A stretch of DNA of 24,235 nt from assembly GCA_959606905.1 (NCBI GenBank), contig CAUHML010000042.1, positions 1 through 24,235 on the forward strand. The letters are read 5' to 3'. This document shows, piece after piece, positions 5,937 through 16,800 of this stretch. Every line of letters begins with the position of its first letter. Position 1 is the stretch's first letter. Below the pieces are notes generated by a model. The model was given only the letters and a program-made list of their open reading frames with translations, did no database searches and had not been told where the DNA came from. Both the position numbers and the translations under genes were made by a program. Source of the DNA: an uncultured Bacteroides sp. GTDB lineage: Bacteria > Bacteroidota > Bacteroidia > Bacteroidales > Bacteroidaceae.

Positions 5937-8804
5937 ATGAATTTACGTACTATTTTTATTTCATCGTTTCTGTCATTGAGCAGCCTGGGGGTGTTGGCTC
6001 AGGAACGGATTAATTTAAGCGGTACATGGCAATTTGCATTTGCCGCTAATCAAAAGGAGGCGGACCGTTTGGAAAGGTTTTATACGTCTGATTTTGCTAA
6101 AAGCAAATTTAAGTCAACTCCTGTTCCATCCAATTGGGCCTTGTTGGGATATGAAGAACCGGTTTATCGAGGATTCAAGGATAATCAAGCCGGTGAGGGA
6201 TTTTATGTGAGGGAGTTTACAATTCCTCAGGATTGGAAAGACAAACGTATCTTGTTGCATTTCGGTGGTGTATGGTCATCGGCTGAAGTTTGGCTCAACG
6301 GGAACGAACTGGGGCGTCATGATTGCGGATATACTTCTTTTGCTTTTGATGTGACGAATAAGCTGAAAGTGGATGAGCCTAACAAACTGGCTGTCAGGGT
6401 AAGGCAGATCACCCGTGAGTATAAGTTTGATGTTTGTGATGACTGGACTTGGGGAGGTATTTATAGAGATGTAACTTTGGAGGCTATGCCGGCTAAACGA
6501 TGGATTGATGATGTGGTGGTGCAGACAACTTTTGACCATTTGTTTCAAGATGCGAATCTGGACATACGGGTGATGATCAGTGATAAGCATAAAAATACAT
6601 TGCCCGGAAATTATCCTAGTCCCGGCGAGCCTTATAAGCTATGTTTCACACTCACTGACAAAGAAGGCAAAGAGGTGGCACAAAGACAAATGGCTATACC
6701 TGCCCATGTTTCGACAGATCGGGAGATTTGTTTGAGCTTGCCGGTTGAGGCTCCGCACCAGTGGACTGCCGAAACTCCTTATTTGTATAGCCTGAAAGTG
6801 GAACTTTTAGAAAAAGAGGCAGTAACACATACACGTATGGAACGTGTTGGTTTCCGTCAGATTTCCACTGATGGAGGAGTCTTCAGAATTAATGGACAAG
6901 CAGTTAAACTTCGTGGGGTGAACAGGCATGATGAACATCCGGATGTAGGTCGTGCCACTACCCGTAAACAGTGGTTGGAGGACCTCACACTGATGAAGGC
7001 TGCCAATATCAATTATCTTCGTCTCTCACATTACACACCTGCCGAAGGGTTTATTGAACTATGTGATTCAATGGGAATGTATGTGGGTAATGAAGTGACG
7101 CTAGGGGGAGCCGGGGATTTGATGTATGATCCTTCATTCTCGGGGGCGGTTCTGCAACGTTCGTATGAAACGATTGTCCGGGATATAAACAAGCCGTCTA
7201 TTATTTATTGGTCAATAGGTAACGAAGATCCTTTGACCTCTCTGCACATGGTTTCTGTAAAATTGGTCAAGGCACTTGATCCCACCCGTCCGGTACTGTT
7301 GCCTTGGCGTCCTGAAGAATGGCTTCCTAAAGAAGTGGATATTCTTGCTCCTCATTATTGGAACCCGCAGGAATATGACCGGCTTGCCGGACATTCCGGA
7401 CGTCCTGTTATTTCGACTGAATATACACATGCTTATGGCAATGATGCGTTTGGAGGGTTGGAAGCACGTTGGAAGGCATTAACTAAACATCCTGCCGGAG
7501 CCGGAGCAGCTGTATGGATGTGGGCGGATCAAGGGGTTAAGACTCCTGTCCGAAAGAAAGAGAAAGATTTGAGTGAAGATGAATACTTAAGAATTAATAC
7601 AGCCGGTTGGGATGGTATTGTGGATTCCTATCGTAATTTCACTCGTGACTATTGGGAGACGAAGGCTGTCTATGCTCCGGTTTACCCTGCTGTGGACAAA
7701 ATTTCATTTGTACCCGGTCAGGATTCGGTACGTATTCCTATCCAGAATGATTTTGATTTTACGAATCTTAGTTCGGTAAAGATGGCTTGGTCTGTACGGG
7801 AAGATGAGAATGTATTATATTCGGGCACTGATTCCATGTATGGTTATCCTCATACAGTGTCGGACTTTAAATTGCCGGTAGAAAAACTAGTGACTGTTCG
7901 TCCGGGAAGAACTTATTATGTGTGGTTTATATTTACAGATGAAAAAGGAACAGAGATCACTCGCAGGGCTGTTGAACTTTGCCCTCAGACAGAACAACTG
8001 ATATCTGTTCCTGTTTGTCGTGAACTTTTGGTTACTGAGGCGGATCAGGTTACCATTGAGGCTGGTGATGTTCGCTATGTGTTTAGTCCGAAGAATGGAC
8101 AATTGGTGTCTGCGGAACTAAAGGGAAAGCAGTTGATAAAAGACTTGTATCCGGCTATCTGGCGTAAATTAAATCAAGGTGAGACTTCCGGATTTGGTAA
8201 AGAAAATCTTCGTAAGGCTGTCGATCTTACTCATTATACGTCATCGGTAACAGCATGGAAGGTGGAGAAGACGCCAACCAATGCGGTTATCCGTACTACT
8301 GTGGATTATAGGGTGGATCAGGAGAATCGTTTTACAGTGACTTATCGTTATTCAATAGGAGTGGATGGACGCTTGAACGTTTATTATCAGATTCTTACTA
8401 AGGTAGCTGTACCTTGGTTGCCTATTGTTGGTATGTCCATGCAGTCTGTATCCGGGCTTGATCAGGTACATTGGTTGGGATTGGGCCCGTATGATGCTTA
8501 TCCTAATAAGCAAGCTGCTCCTATATTGGGTGTATGGGGAGGAACTGCGGGAAGTCCGGATGTGACGGGAATAAAAGCGATGCGCTGGATGGAACGTTCC
8601 GGATCTGAAGGAACCATACATGTTTCGAATTCTGGTTATATGGAGAATGACGCAATGTGCCCGGAAAGAACTTATATTTTATCAGGAGTATTCGGTCGTC
8701 CGGAGAAAGGACGCCGTGCTGAAGAATCGGTTCCTCAACTTCGTACAGATACAGGAAAGCCGTTTGTAGGCGAGTTCAGTATTATGTTGAAGGCAGTTCG
8801 CTAG
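5937..8804 (+). CDS. Family 2 glycoside hydrolase, LacZ-like (putative beta-galactosidase)
   Basis: This secreted 955-residue GH2 starts at the ATG at 5937. That start yields the clean signal peptide MNLRTIFISSFLSLSSLGVLAQ, whereas the frame extends upstream only to a TTG at 5898. Domains are a jelly-roll sugar-binding domain (about 22-182, with WVLNG-type WLNGNELGRH), an Ig-like domain (about 190-305), a TIM barrel (about 310-585), another Ig-like domain (about 585-690) and a C-terminal beta-galactosidase small-chain domain (about 700-950, motif WLGLGPYDAYPN). The catalytic residues are the acid/base Glu430 in WSIGNEDP and the nucleophile Glu495 in ISTEYTHAYGN. LRGVNRHDEHP is the classical LacZ-type barrel entry. 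The domain layout favours beta-galactosidase, though Bacteroides enzymes of this layout also include other activities. It stands alone between a terminator-like hairpin and the SusC promoter. Confidence 0.9.
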   Translation: MNLRTIFISSFLSLSSLGVLAQERINLSGTWQFAFAANQKEADRLERFYTSDFAKSKFKSTPVPSNWALLGYEEPVYRGFKDNQAGEGFYVREFTIPQDWKDKRILLHFGGVWSSAEVWLNGNELGRHDCGYTSFAFDVTNKLKVDEPNKLAVRVRQITREYKFDVCDDWTWGGIYRDVTLEAMPAKRWIDDVVVQTTFDHLFQDANLDIRVMISDKHKNTLPGNYPSPGEPYKLCFTLTDKEGKEVAQRQMAIPAHVSTDREICLSLPVEAPHQWTAETPYLYSLKVELLEKEAVTHTRMERVGFRQISTDGGVFRINGQAVKLRGVNRHDEHPDVGRATTRKQWLEDLTLMKAANINYLRLSHYTPAEGFIELCDSMGMYVGNEVTLGGAGDLMYDPSFSGAVLQRSYETIVRDINKPSIIYWSIGNEDPLTSLHMVSVKLVKALDPTRPVLLPWRPEEWLPKEVDILAPHYWNPQEYDRLAGHSGRPVISTEYTHAYGNDAFGGLEARWKALTKHPAGAGAAVWMWADQGVKTPVRKKEKDLSEDEYLRINTAGWDGIVDSYRNFTRDYWETKAVYAPVYPAVDKISFVPGQDSVRIPIQNDFDFTNLSSVKMAWSVREDENVLYSGTDSMYGYPHTVSDFKLPVEKLVTVRPGRTYYVWFIFTDEKGTEITRRAVELCPQTEQLISVPVCRELLVTEADQVTIEAGDVRYVFSPKNGQLVSAELKGKQLIKDLYPAIWRKLNQGETSGFGKENLRKAVDLTHYTSSVTAWKVEKTPTNAVIRTTVDYRVDQENRFTVTYRYSIGVDGRLNVYYQILTKVAVPWLPIVGMSMQSVSGLDQVHWLGLGPYDAYPNKQAAPILGVWGGTAGSPDVTGIKAMRWMERSGSEGTIHVSNSGYMENDAMCPERTYILSGVFGRPEKGRRAEESVPQLRTDTGKPFVGEFSIMLKAVR

Positions 8805-8886
8805 ATTGTTTTCTTGAATGGGTGGAAGATTTTCCATGAATGAAGCCAAAAGTCCATAAATTATCACTGTATATAGGTAATGCAGT

Positions 8887-8919
8887 ATTGTAGGAAAAGA
8901 AGTGACTTTATACGTTTGT
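8887..8919 (+). promoter_or_regulatory. Bacteroides-type promoter for the SusC/SusD genes
   Basis: TACGTTTG at 8911-8918 matches TAnnTTTG exactly. ATTG at 8887-8890 serves as the -33 element with a 20-base gap, the same arrangement as at 5841-5873, and in both cases the -33 is embedded in TATTGT. Transcription would start near 8922, giving a leader of about 76 bases before the SusC ATG. This is the promoter most likely to be driven by the HTCS, but no direct-repeat operator was recognised upstream. Confidence 0.6.
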
Positions 8920-8997
8920 ACATGGCAAAGATATCTGAAGCCGGTAAAATAAAAGCATGCTAAATGATATTGATTACAAAACTTTAATTCGTTAATA

Positions 8998-11900
8998 ATG
9001 AAAAACAACAGGAAACAAAGAGGCGCTTATAATGAAGTGTCTTTTAGAATGGTATTTTTATTAGTCTTTTTAATGACTACTGTTACCGGATTTGCACAAA
9101 ATAAGACGGTATCGGGTATTGTAGTGGACAAGGCAGGTGAGGCTGTAATTGGTGCCAGTGTATTGGTTAAAGGGACCTCAAATGGTACTATTACTGATTT
9201 TGATGGAAAGTTTACTCTCTCTAATGTTCCCGAAAAAGGGATTATTACTATAACCTATATTGGATATGAGGGACAAGATATTTCGATAGCTGGAAAAAAT
9301 ACATTGAAAGTAATTCTGGCTGAAGATACTGAAACATTGGACGAAGTAGTGGTTGTGGGGTATGGTACACAGAAAAAAACTGATTTGACAGGTTCTGTCA
9401 TGTCAGTGAAATCGGAGGATATTACTTCTGTAACAGCGAATAATCCCGTTCAAGCCTTACAGGGAAGGGTGACTGGCGTTTCGGTTGTAACGGATAGCCG
9501 TCCCGGCAAGTCACCTACCTTGCGGATTCGTGGTAATGGTTCTATCAGTGCAGGAAATGATCCCTTGTATGTAGTTGACGGATTTCCTTTGATGAATGGT
9601 TCATTAAATGAAATTAATGCTAATGATATTGCTTCAATGGAGGTGCTGAAAGATGCTTCTGCTACTGCTATTTATGGTTCCCGTGGTTCAAATGGTGTTA
9701 TTATGATTACAACCAAAACAGGTGCCAAAGATTCTAAATCACTTACACTTAATGCTAATTATGGTTTTCAGATGCCGGGCAGATTGGTGGAAACAATGAA
9801 TCATGAACAGTTTGTGGACTTTATTAATTCTGCTTATATGAATTCTAAAGGGATTACGATATATAATGATGAGAATCCTGCTCCTAATATACATACAGAT
9901 TGGCAGAGGGAAACCATCAAGAGTAGTAGTCCTGTGCAAGACTATAGTATTTCTTTAAATGGTACTTCGGGTGATACACAGTATATGATGTCGGGTGGAG
10001 TTTATCTTCAAGATGGTTTGTTGTCTAATTATGATTATAATAAATATACTTTTCGTACTAATTTGCAGCATAAGTTTAATAACTTTATAAAGTTGGGAAC
10101 ACATATGCAGTATACTTATTCTGAAGGAGGGCTTGCAACAACTACTAATTATGATGGGGCATTGACCGAATTATGGCGTTATGGTTGGCCTACATTGCCT
10201 GTCTATCGGGAGGATGGAAGCTATGCAATACCTAATGATAATCCAGCCATATCCAGTTATTTTGATAGTGGTATTAAATGGAATGCAGTTAATTATTACA
10301 ATGAGGTGAAAAGAGAATCTAGTGTAAGTCGTTTGTTTGGTGATATTTATGCTGAATTTCAGTTGGCTAAAGGGTTGACATTCAAAACAAATTTTGGACT
10401 TGATATAGCTAATACCAGAGATTATAATTATATAACTTCGGATTATACTTTATCCACAGGAACTGGCCAGGGTGGAAACGGATATTCTAAGAAGATAAGT
10501 AGAATAACTGAAAATATCCTTACCTATACCAATACATGGGGGAAGCACCGTCTTACAGCAACAGGGGTGTATTCATGGCAAAATTATATTTATGAGGATC
10601 TTTCTATCGATGGAAAGGGATTTGCTAACGATGAAACCGGGGCATGGGATATATCTCAAGCGAGTAGAGAAACAGTAGATTATGGTAGTGATAAATATCA
10701 AAATTCATTAGTTTCATGGACTGGTCGTGTATCTTATGCTTATAATGACAGATATCTCTTGACGGCAACTGCTAGATATGATGGCTCTTCCCGTTTTGGA
10801 GCAAATAACAAGTGGGGATTTTTCCCATCTGTTGGTTTGGCTTGGCGTGCAAGTCAAGAGGCATTTTTAATTGATAATAAATATATTACTAACTTAAAAT
10901 TACGTGCCAGTTTCGGTGTAACAGGTAATCAGGAGATAGGTAATTATAAGTCATTGGCGCAATTGAATGCAGATAATTACATTTATAATGATGGAGAACT
11001 TCAAGGATATTATGAAAGTATAGGTAATCCAGACTTGAAGTGGGAGCGTGCCAATCAATTTGATATTGGTATTGATTTATCCTTATGGAATCGTTTGCAC
11101 ATTACTGCCGATTATTACTATCGTAAGACTTCCGATTTGCTTTATCAAGTTCCCATTCCTTCCACTTCAGGATTTTCTTCTATGCTGAGTAATGTTGGTT
11201 CCGTATTGAATAAAGGATATGAACTTTCAATTACAGGGAATATTGTTAATACAAATGATTTTAAGATAGATGCTACTATCAATCTTAGTCGTAATATTAA
11301 TAAAGTGAAGGAACTTTATAATAATGTGGAATCTATTACACTTAGTTCCGGATTAGGGCTTAGCCGCTATTTAAAAGTTGGAGAATCTCTTAATTCCCGT
11401 TATGCTCTTCTTTCTGATGGCATTATCCGTACAGAGGAACAATTGAAAAAATATCGGAAAATTGAAGGTACGGCCAAATTGGGAGATGAAATGTATAAGG
11501 ACTTGGATGGTGATAATCAGATAACTGCGAAAGACCAAGTAAACATAGGCACTACAGATCCTAAACTTATTTATGGTATAGGTTTGAATGTACAATACAA
11601 GAAGTTTAGTTTGAATATATTAGGAAATGGTGCCCATGATTTTGTCGGTGGTACGTCTTATTTGCAAATAGCAGAGAACCAGATAAATTCTAGCGTGATT
11701 TGTATGCCTTCGTTATATGCTTATGAGCGAATGTGGAGTGAATCTAATCCGTCAGGAACCTATCCTGCACCGGGAGCTTCCAATGTTCATGAAAGTGATC
11801 GTATAAATTCCGGATGGAACTATTTCGTGGTAAAAAGTATAGCCTTAAGTTATGATTTTGGTAAGAATCCTATTAAAGGGATTAAAGGTATCAAAAGTTT

Positions 11901-12027
11901 GAGTGCAACAGTGAATTTTCAGAACTTCATCACTTTCTCTAATCAGCGCGGCTATAATCCGGAAAATGGTGATATTAAATATCCATGGGTGAAAATTGTG
12001 AATATTGGAGTTAATGCGAAATTTTAA
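8998..12027 (+). CDS. SusC-family TonB-dependent outer-membrane transporter
   Basis: This 1009-residue protein imports oligosaccharides across the outer membrane with energy from TonB. A signal peptide ends near residue 34 (TTVTGFAQ). An N-terminal carboxypeptidase-regulatory-like domain follows (about 37-112, with VSGIVVDKAGEAVIGASV and DFDGKFTL). Next are the TonB box/Ton motif around DEVVVVGYGTQKKTDLTGSV, the plug domain (about 125-240, with PLYVVDGFP and the SusC signature KDASATAIYGSRGSNGVI), and a long beta-barrel ending in Phe as outer-membrane barrels do. There is no N-terminal signalling extension, so it does not use a sigma/anti-sigma pair, in line with HTCS control. The SusD gene begins 14 bases downstream. 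Parts of the barrel coding sequence are much more AT-rich than the enzyme genes. Confidence 0.97.
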   Translation: MKNNRKQRGAYNEVSFRMVFLLVFLMTTVTGFAQNKTVSGIVVDKAGEAVIGASVLVKGTSNGTITDFDGKFTLSNVPEKGIITITYIGYEGQDISIAGKNTLKVILAEDTETLDEVVVVGYGTQKKTDLTGSVMSVKSEDITSVTANNPVQALQGRVTGVSVVTDSRPGKSPTLRIRGNGSISAGNDPLYVVDGFPLMNGSLNEINANDIASMEVLKDASATAIYGSRGSNGVIMITTKTGAKDSKSLTLNANYGFQMPGRLVETMNHEQFVDFINSAYMNSKGITIYNDENPAPNIHTDWQRETIKSSSPVQDYSISLNGTSGDTQYMMSGGVYLQDGLLSNYDYNKYTFRTNLQHKFNNFIKLGTHMQYTYSEGGLATTTNYDGALTELWRYGWPTLPVYREDGSYAIPNDNPAISSYFDSGIKWNAVNYYNEVKRESSVSRLFGDIYAEFQLAKGLTFKTNFGLDIANTRDYNYITSDYTLSTGTGQGGNGYSKKISRITENILTYTNTWGKHRLTATGVYSWQNYIYEDLSIDGKGFANDETGAWDISQASRETVDYGSDKYQNSLVSWTGRVSYAYNDRYLLTATARYDGSSRFGANNKWGFFPSVGLAWRASQEAFLIDNKYITNLKLRASFGVTGNQEIGNYKSLAQLNADNYIYNDGELQGYYESIGNPDLKWERANQFDIGIDLSLWNRLHITADYYYRKTSDLLYQVPIPSTSGFSSMLSNVGSVLNKGYELSITGNIVNTNDFKIDATINLSRNINKVKELYNNVESITLSSGLGLSRYLKVGESLNSRYALLSDGIIRTEEQLKKYRKIEGTAKLGDEMYKDLDGDNQITAKDQVNIGTTDPKLIYGIGLNVQYKKFSLNILGNGAHDFVGGTSYLQIAENQINSSVICMPSLYAYERMWSESNPSGTYPAPGASNVHESDRINSGWNYFVVKSIALSYDFGKNPIKGIKGIKSLSATVNFQNFITFSNQRGYNPENGDIKYPWVKIVNIGVNAKF

Positions 12028-12041
12028 TTAATAAATAATAA

Positions 12042-13664
12042 ATGAATATGAAATCAATATATTTACGCAAAAAAATGTTGGTTGCGTGTAGGCGGCCTGT
12101 TGTTGCAACTCTGCTTGTGATTGTTGCTCTGTTTTCTAGCTGTACGGGTTTGACTGAGTCACCTTATACTTTTGTTGATCCAGGTAATTATTATAAGTCG
12201 GAAGAAGAATTGGAAAGTGCCTTGAACTCAGTTTATGCTGATTTTCGTAATTTTGCTAGTAATTATAAAACTTTGATGATTTTGGAACTTGTGACGGAAC
12301 ATGCCATGCCGGCTCATGCTTCTAAGGATGGAGTTATATCATTCAATTGTTGGCAAGGGGTAAATCAAGCTACTACCTACAACATTCAGATATGGGATAG
12401 TGGATATGAGATGATTAACCGATGTAATGTGGTTCTTGGGCGTGGTGATGGAGTGAACATGTCCGATGAAAAAAGAAATCAAATCTATGGACAGGCTCGT
12501 TTCTTTCGTGCATATACTATGTTTGTTTTGCTTCGTCTTTATGGGGGACTTGCTATACCAGAATCTTATACTGTCGGATTGGATGGTCTTGAAATTCCTC
12601 GGAAGACAGTAGATGAGACTTATGATTTTATTATTCAAGACCTGGAATATTGCATTGCAAATTTACCGACGCGTTCACAGTGGGGAAGCGGTTCTTATTA
12701 TAAGGCAAGTAAAGGGGCTGCCCAGGCGTTGTTGGGTGATGTCTATTTGACTAGAGGTTGCATGGATAATAATAATACGGTTTATTTTCAAGAAGCTAAA
12801 AAACAATTGGGGGATGTGATTAATTCTGGTGAATATGAACTATTACCTGATTATAAATCTTTGTGGTATTGGTTTGTGGAGGAGGCTTCTAAAAATACGA
12901 AAGAGTCTTTGTTGGAGGTCCAATTCGGACCTACTCAAGTGAGTTCGTTGCATTGTAATTTTGGAATAAATGTTACAGATGAAAGTTTAGGAGGTAAAAT
13001 GTATCATCGTTCGGCAATTTCACATAAGGATTATCTTTCTTATCAAGACGATGATGTGCGTAAGCAATGTTTTCTAACAGAATATACCATAACTGGTACA
13101 GATACCCGTCGTTATTTTGAACCTGAATATAAAGGCTTTTCAGGTAAAGGCGAAGGTAAATGGCCATCATCTGCTCCAGGAAATATGAAATTTTATGATC
13201 GGACTAAGTCTTGCTATGAAACAGGAGGTTCGAAAGCAAATTTAATTGCAATCCGTTATTCAGATATACTATTGAATTATGCTGAAGTGGAAAATTATCT
13301 GAATGGTCCTACGTCTGATGCGTATGAGAAGTTAAATAAAGTACATCAGCGTTCCTTATCGATTCCTGTAACACCGGGACTCTCAAAAGAGGAGTTTGAT
13401 GATGCAATCTATCAGGAACGTACATGGGAGTTGGTTGGTGAAGGTTATTTATATTTTGACGAATTACGTACAGATCGTTTGGGAAAAAACGTTTATGAAT
13501 ATAAAACCTATATGTATGAGAATGGGTATTTTAATTGCCAAAAATTACAGTTCGTGCCCCAAAAAACATTTTTATGGAAGATTCCTCAAACGTCTTTGGA
13601 TTCTAATCCTGCATTAGAGCAAAATCCGGATAACATATCGGATCCAAGATATCCGCTTAAATAG
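12042..13664 (+). CDS. SusD-family glycan-binding lipoprotein
   Basis: This 540-residue surface lipoprotein forms the lid of the SusC transporter and captures glycan. The signal is LLVIVALFSSC, with the lipidated Cys at 34. An ATG two codons downstream of the chosen one would serve equally. The sequence has the alpha-helical TPR-like layout of RagB/SusD proteins: an N-terminal SEEELESALNSVYADFRNF helix, GQARFFRAYTMFVLLRLYGG, the SKGAAQALLGDVYLTRG helix, and the C-terminal IRYSDILLNYAEVENY and QERTWELVGEGYLYFDELR segments. The last is the strongest SusD signature. It is co-transcribed with SusC, and a terminator follows 42 bases after the stop. No separate surface glycan-binding protein gene lies next to it, although many PULs have one there. 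Confidence 0.95.
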   Translation: MNMKSIYLRKKMLVACRRPVVATLLVIVALFSSCTGLTESPYTFVDPGNYYKSEEELESALNSVYADFRNFASNYKTLMILELVTEHAMPAHASKDGVISFNCWQGVNQATTYNIQIWDSGYEMINRCNVVLGRGDGVNMSDEKRNQIYGQARFFRAYTMFVLLRLYGGLAIPESYTVGLDGLEIPRKTVDETYDFIIQDLEYCIANLPTRSQWGSGSYYKASKGAAQALLGDVYLTRGCMDNNNTVYFQEAKKQLGDVINSGEYELLPDYKSLWYWFVEEASKNTKESLLEVQFGPTQVSSLHCNFGINVTDESLGGKMYHRSAISHKDYLSYQDDDVRKQCFLTEYTITGTDTRRYFEPEYKGFSGKGEGKWPSSAPGNMKFYDRTKSCYETGGSKANLIAIRYSDILLNYAEVENYLNGPTSDAYEKLNKVHQRSLSIPVTPGLSKEEFDDAIYQERTWELVGEGYLYFDELRTDRLGKNVYEYKTYMYENGYFNCQKLQFVPQKTFLWKIPQTSLDSNPALEQNPDNISDPRYPLK

Positions 13665-13706
13665 ATTTTTAAGGTATTAAGTTAAACTAAGGTGAGCAAT
13701 GTATGT

Positions 13707-13744
13707 GATAACGATTGTCTGTGATAGATAGTCGTTGTCTTTTT
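13707..13744 (+). terminator. Rho-independent terminator behind SusD
   Basis: A 14-bp stem forms between gataacgattgtct (13707-13720) and agatagtcgttgtc (13726-13739) with loop gtgat, followed at once by five T. Three of the pairs are G-U wobbles in the + strand RNA. On the opposite strand they would be A-C mismatches, so the structure is directed to + strand transcription. It separates SusC/SusD from GH106 and may let the transporter genes be expressed at a different level. Confidence 0.72.
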
Positions 13745-13854
13745 AAAGAGTAATATTGTTGTGGTGAACTATAATATTTAATTTTTTTCTATTCTAATGG
13801 TTTCTTAGAGCATTGTTGTGAATTAATTTGTGAAAATAAATAAAAATAGAAACA

Positions 13855-16800
13855 ATGAATAAAAGACAAACTATAAAAGTGTTAAGGAGGATTGTAATGG
13901 GTAGTATCCTTACACTAGGATATTCTGCATGTTCTCCATTTCGTCCGGATGTAGCAGACTCGGCAACCATCAAAGAAGCGTGGGATGAATTTTCCAATCC
14001 GGCAGATTCTGCACGTACTAAGGTTTGGTGGTTTCATGGTGAGACAGAAACGACTCGTGAAGGAATTACTGCAGATTTGGAGGCATATAAGCGTGCCGGT
14101 GTAGGAGGAGTGGTTTATTACGATCAGGTGCATGGAAAAGGAGAGCATGCACTACCCGCTTTTTCTGTTGAATGGTGGGAAATGTTGAAGTTTGCAGCAT
14201 CTGAGGCAAAGCGTGTCGGACTTTCTTTTGAAATAAATCTTTCGAATGGATATGTGGCGGGAGGACCTTGGATTACAAAAGCTTTAAGTATGCAACGTCT
14301 GACAGCAAGTGATACTATTATTAGAGGAAAACAACAGTTTGCTGCGGTATTACCAGCACCGGGTGATGATGAGTTTTGGGATATTGCAGTATTGGCGTTT
14401 CCTGTTCCTCAAAATCAATGGATGACAAATAATAGTCAGCGTCCAAAGGTAACATGTAATTTGCCGGGAGTTTCCGCTGAAGATTTCTTTTGTAAAAAAA
14501 GCAGATTGACGACTATACCTCCCCAGCAACCTGGCAAGTCTGTTTATATAAATCTGGATTTTGAAACTTCTTTCACAGCTCGTTCTATTACTTATCGGGT
14601 AAGCAAGCGGAGTAAGGCATCTACCGGTGCCATGAATGTTCCGGGAGCTCCTGCTGATGAATTTTATGGATCGAGTTATGTAAAACAGCCACCTTTGGGG
14701 CAGTTGGAGGTTTCGGATGACGGCATAAATTATAGTAAGGTGTGCGATTTAAAACCCATTTATCAAGCTGCTGCTTCTCGATGGGATCAGAAAACAGTTT
14801 CTTTTCCGGCAGTGACCGGACGGTACTTTCGTTTGAATTTACATGATTGGTGTCTTGCCGGAGATCAACGTCCTGAAATGGCTTTGGGCAATGTCACATT
14901 ATCGTCTCGTGCCCGTATAGACCAGTGGGAAGAGCGTGCGGGCTTTTATTCCGAATATATTTTGAAAAACCTGACTCCGGCTTATACGGATGAGGAGATT
15001 ATTGATCTGAAAACTATTGTTGACTTAACTTCAAAGATGGGAACGGACGGAAGATTGGAATGGGATGTTCCTGAAGGTGATTGGGTGATTATGCGCTTTG
15101 CACATGAGTCAACAGGTGGGCCGTCTAAGCATGGCCGTGCGAACTTGAAAGGTTTGGAGTGTGATAAGATGTCTGTAGAAGCAGTGACTACACAATGGAA
15201 TAATTATGCTGCGAGGATGATTGATACGCTTTCCGCTATCAATGTGAAGCCTGATGGAGTAATTATGGATAGTCATGAAGCGGGGGCTCAGAATTGGACT
15301 CCGGGATTTGAACAAGAATTCCTGCGTCGTAAGGGGTATGATCTTTTTTCATATCTACCTGCCATGATGGGATATATTGTGGGCTCGGTTACTGAGACTG
15401 ATGCTTTCCTTTATGACTTGCGTCGTACTGTTGCTGATGTTATTTCTGATAATTATTTTGGAACTCTCCAGACCTTATGTAATAAGGCTGGTGTGGATTT
15501 TACAGCACAGGCAACTGGTAACGGGCTAAGTCTTGTGGCTGATAATCTGCAAGCGAAAGGACGTGTTCAGAAACCGCAAGGAGAATTTTGGGCAAAGCAT
15601 ATACATGGCAGTTATGATATAAAGGAAGCTTCTTCGGCAGCGCATATTTATGGAAAACGTATTGCTTCGGCTGAGGCATATACTGATGCTAAGTTCAGCC
15701 AATCTTTGGCAGAATTAAAGAATCTTGCTGATTTTGCTTATGCGGCTCAGGTTAATGAATTTGTTGTGTGTGCTTCTGCTTATCAGCCTTGGTTGGATAA
15801 ATATCCCGGCAGTACAGGAGGAGGACGTCACTATTGTCTGAATCGGAATAATACTTATTGGGAGTATAGCCGTCCTTTTTGGGATTATCAGGCGCGTTGT
15901 GCCGGATTGATGCGGAAAGGAATGCCTGTGGTGGATCTTTGTATTTATGTAGGACAAAATCCACCGGTGAAACTGCTGACTTATCGCCTTCCCGAAATAC
16001 CGGAAGGTTATGATTGGGATGTGTGCACATCAGAAGCTTTGACAACTCGTATGTCTACTCATGGAAGCAAGATTGCATTACCTGATGGCATGTGCTATAA
16101 AATGTTGGTTGTGCAGCGTAATAATGATATGCCTTTACACGTATTGCGTCATATTGCCCAGTTGATTGAACAAGGAGGAGTGGTTTATGCTCCCCGTCCC
16201 GATAGCTCTGCTTCTCTTAAAGATAAGGTGGATTCTGTTGAGTATAAAAAGATTGTTGATCAATTGTGGGGGAAGGAAGACGTTGTTTCGGGTAAACGGT
16301 CTGTAGGAAAAGGAACGCTGTATTGGGGGATGTCATTGGCGGAGGCTTTGCGTCAAGCAGGTATTCGTCCGGATATGGGTATTGTAAGCGGGAATACTCC
16401 GACAGATAAGGTCTATTTTGCTCATAGGCGTTTGGCGGATGCTGATGTTTATTTTGTTGATAATCATAGTCAGCGATCATTTAAAGATGAGGTGGTTCTG
16501 CGTACCTCTTTATCGAATGCTTCTTATTGGGATCCTGTAACTGGTAAACGATATAGGTTACAGGCTCGTTTGGTAGCGGAAGGATTACATGTTAACATTA
16601 CATTGCTTCCCGGTGAATCGGGTTTCATTGTGGTTTCTGATGACAGTCAAGAAGAACTAATGTTGAAACCAACCCGTGAGAACGAGCGGTTGGAAGCTAT
16701 AAAGGGAGATTGGCAGGTTTATTTTGATCCACGATGGGGAGGACCTGGAGAAGTGGTCTTCCCAGTGTTAACGGATTGGACGAAACATGCCGATTCAGGT

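Noticed and set aside
8823..8836. Small hairpin tggaa-gatt-ttcca after the LacZ-like GH2 as a terminator
   Set aside because: The stem has only 5 pairs, mostly A-T or weak, and no T tract follows.
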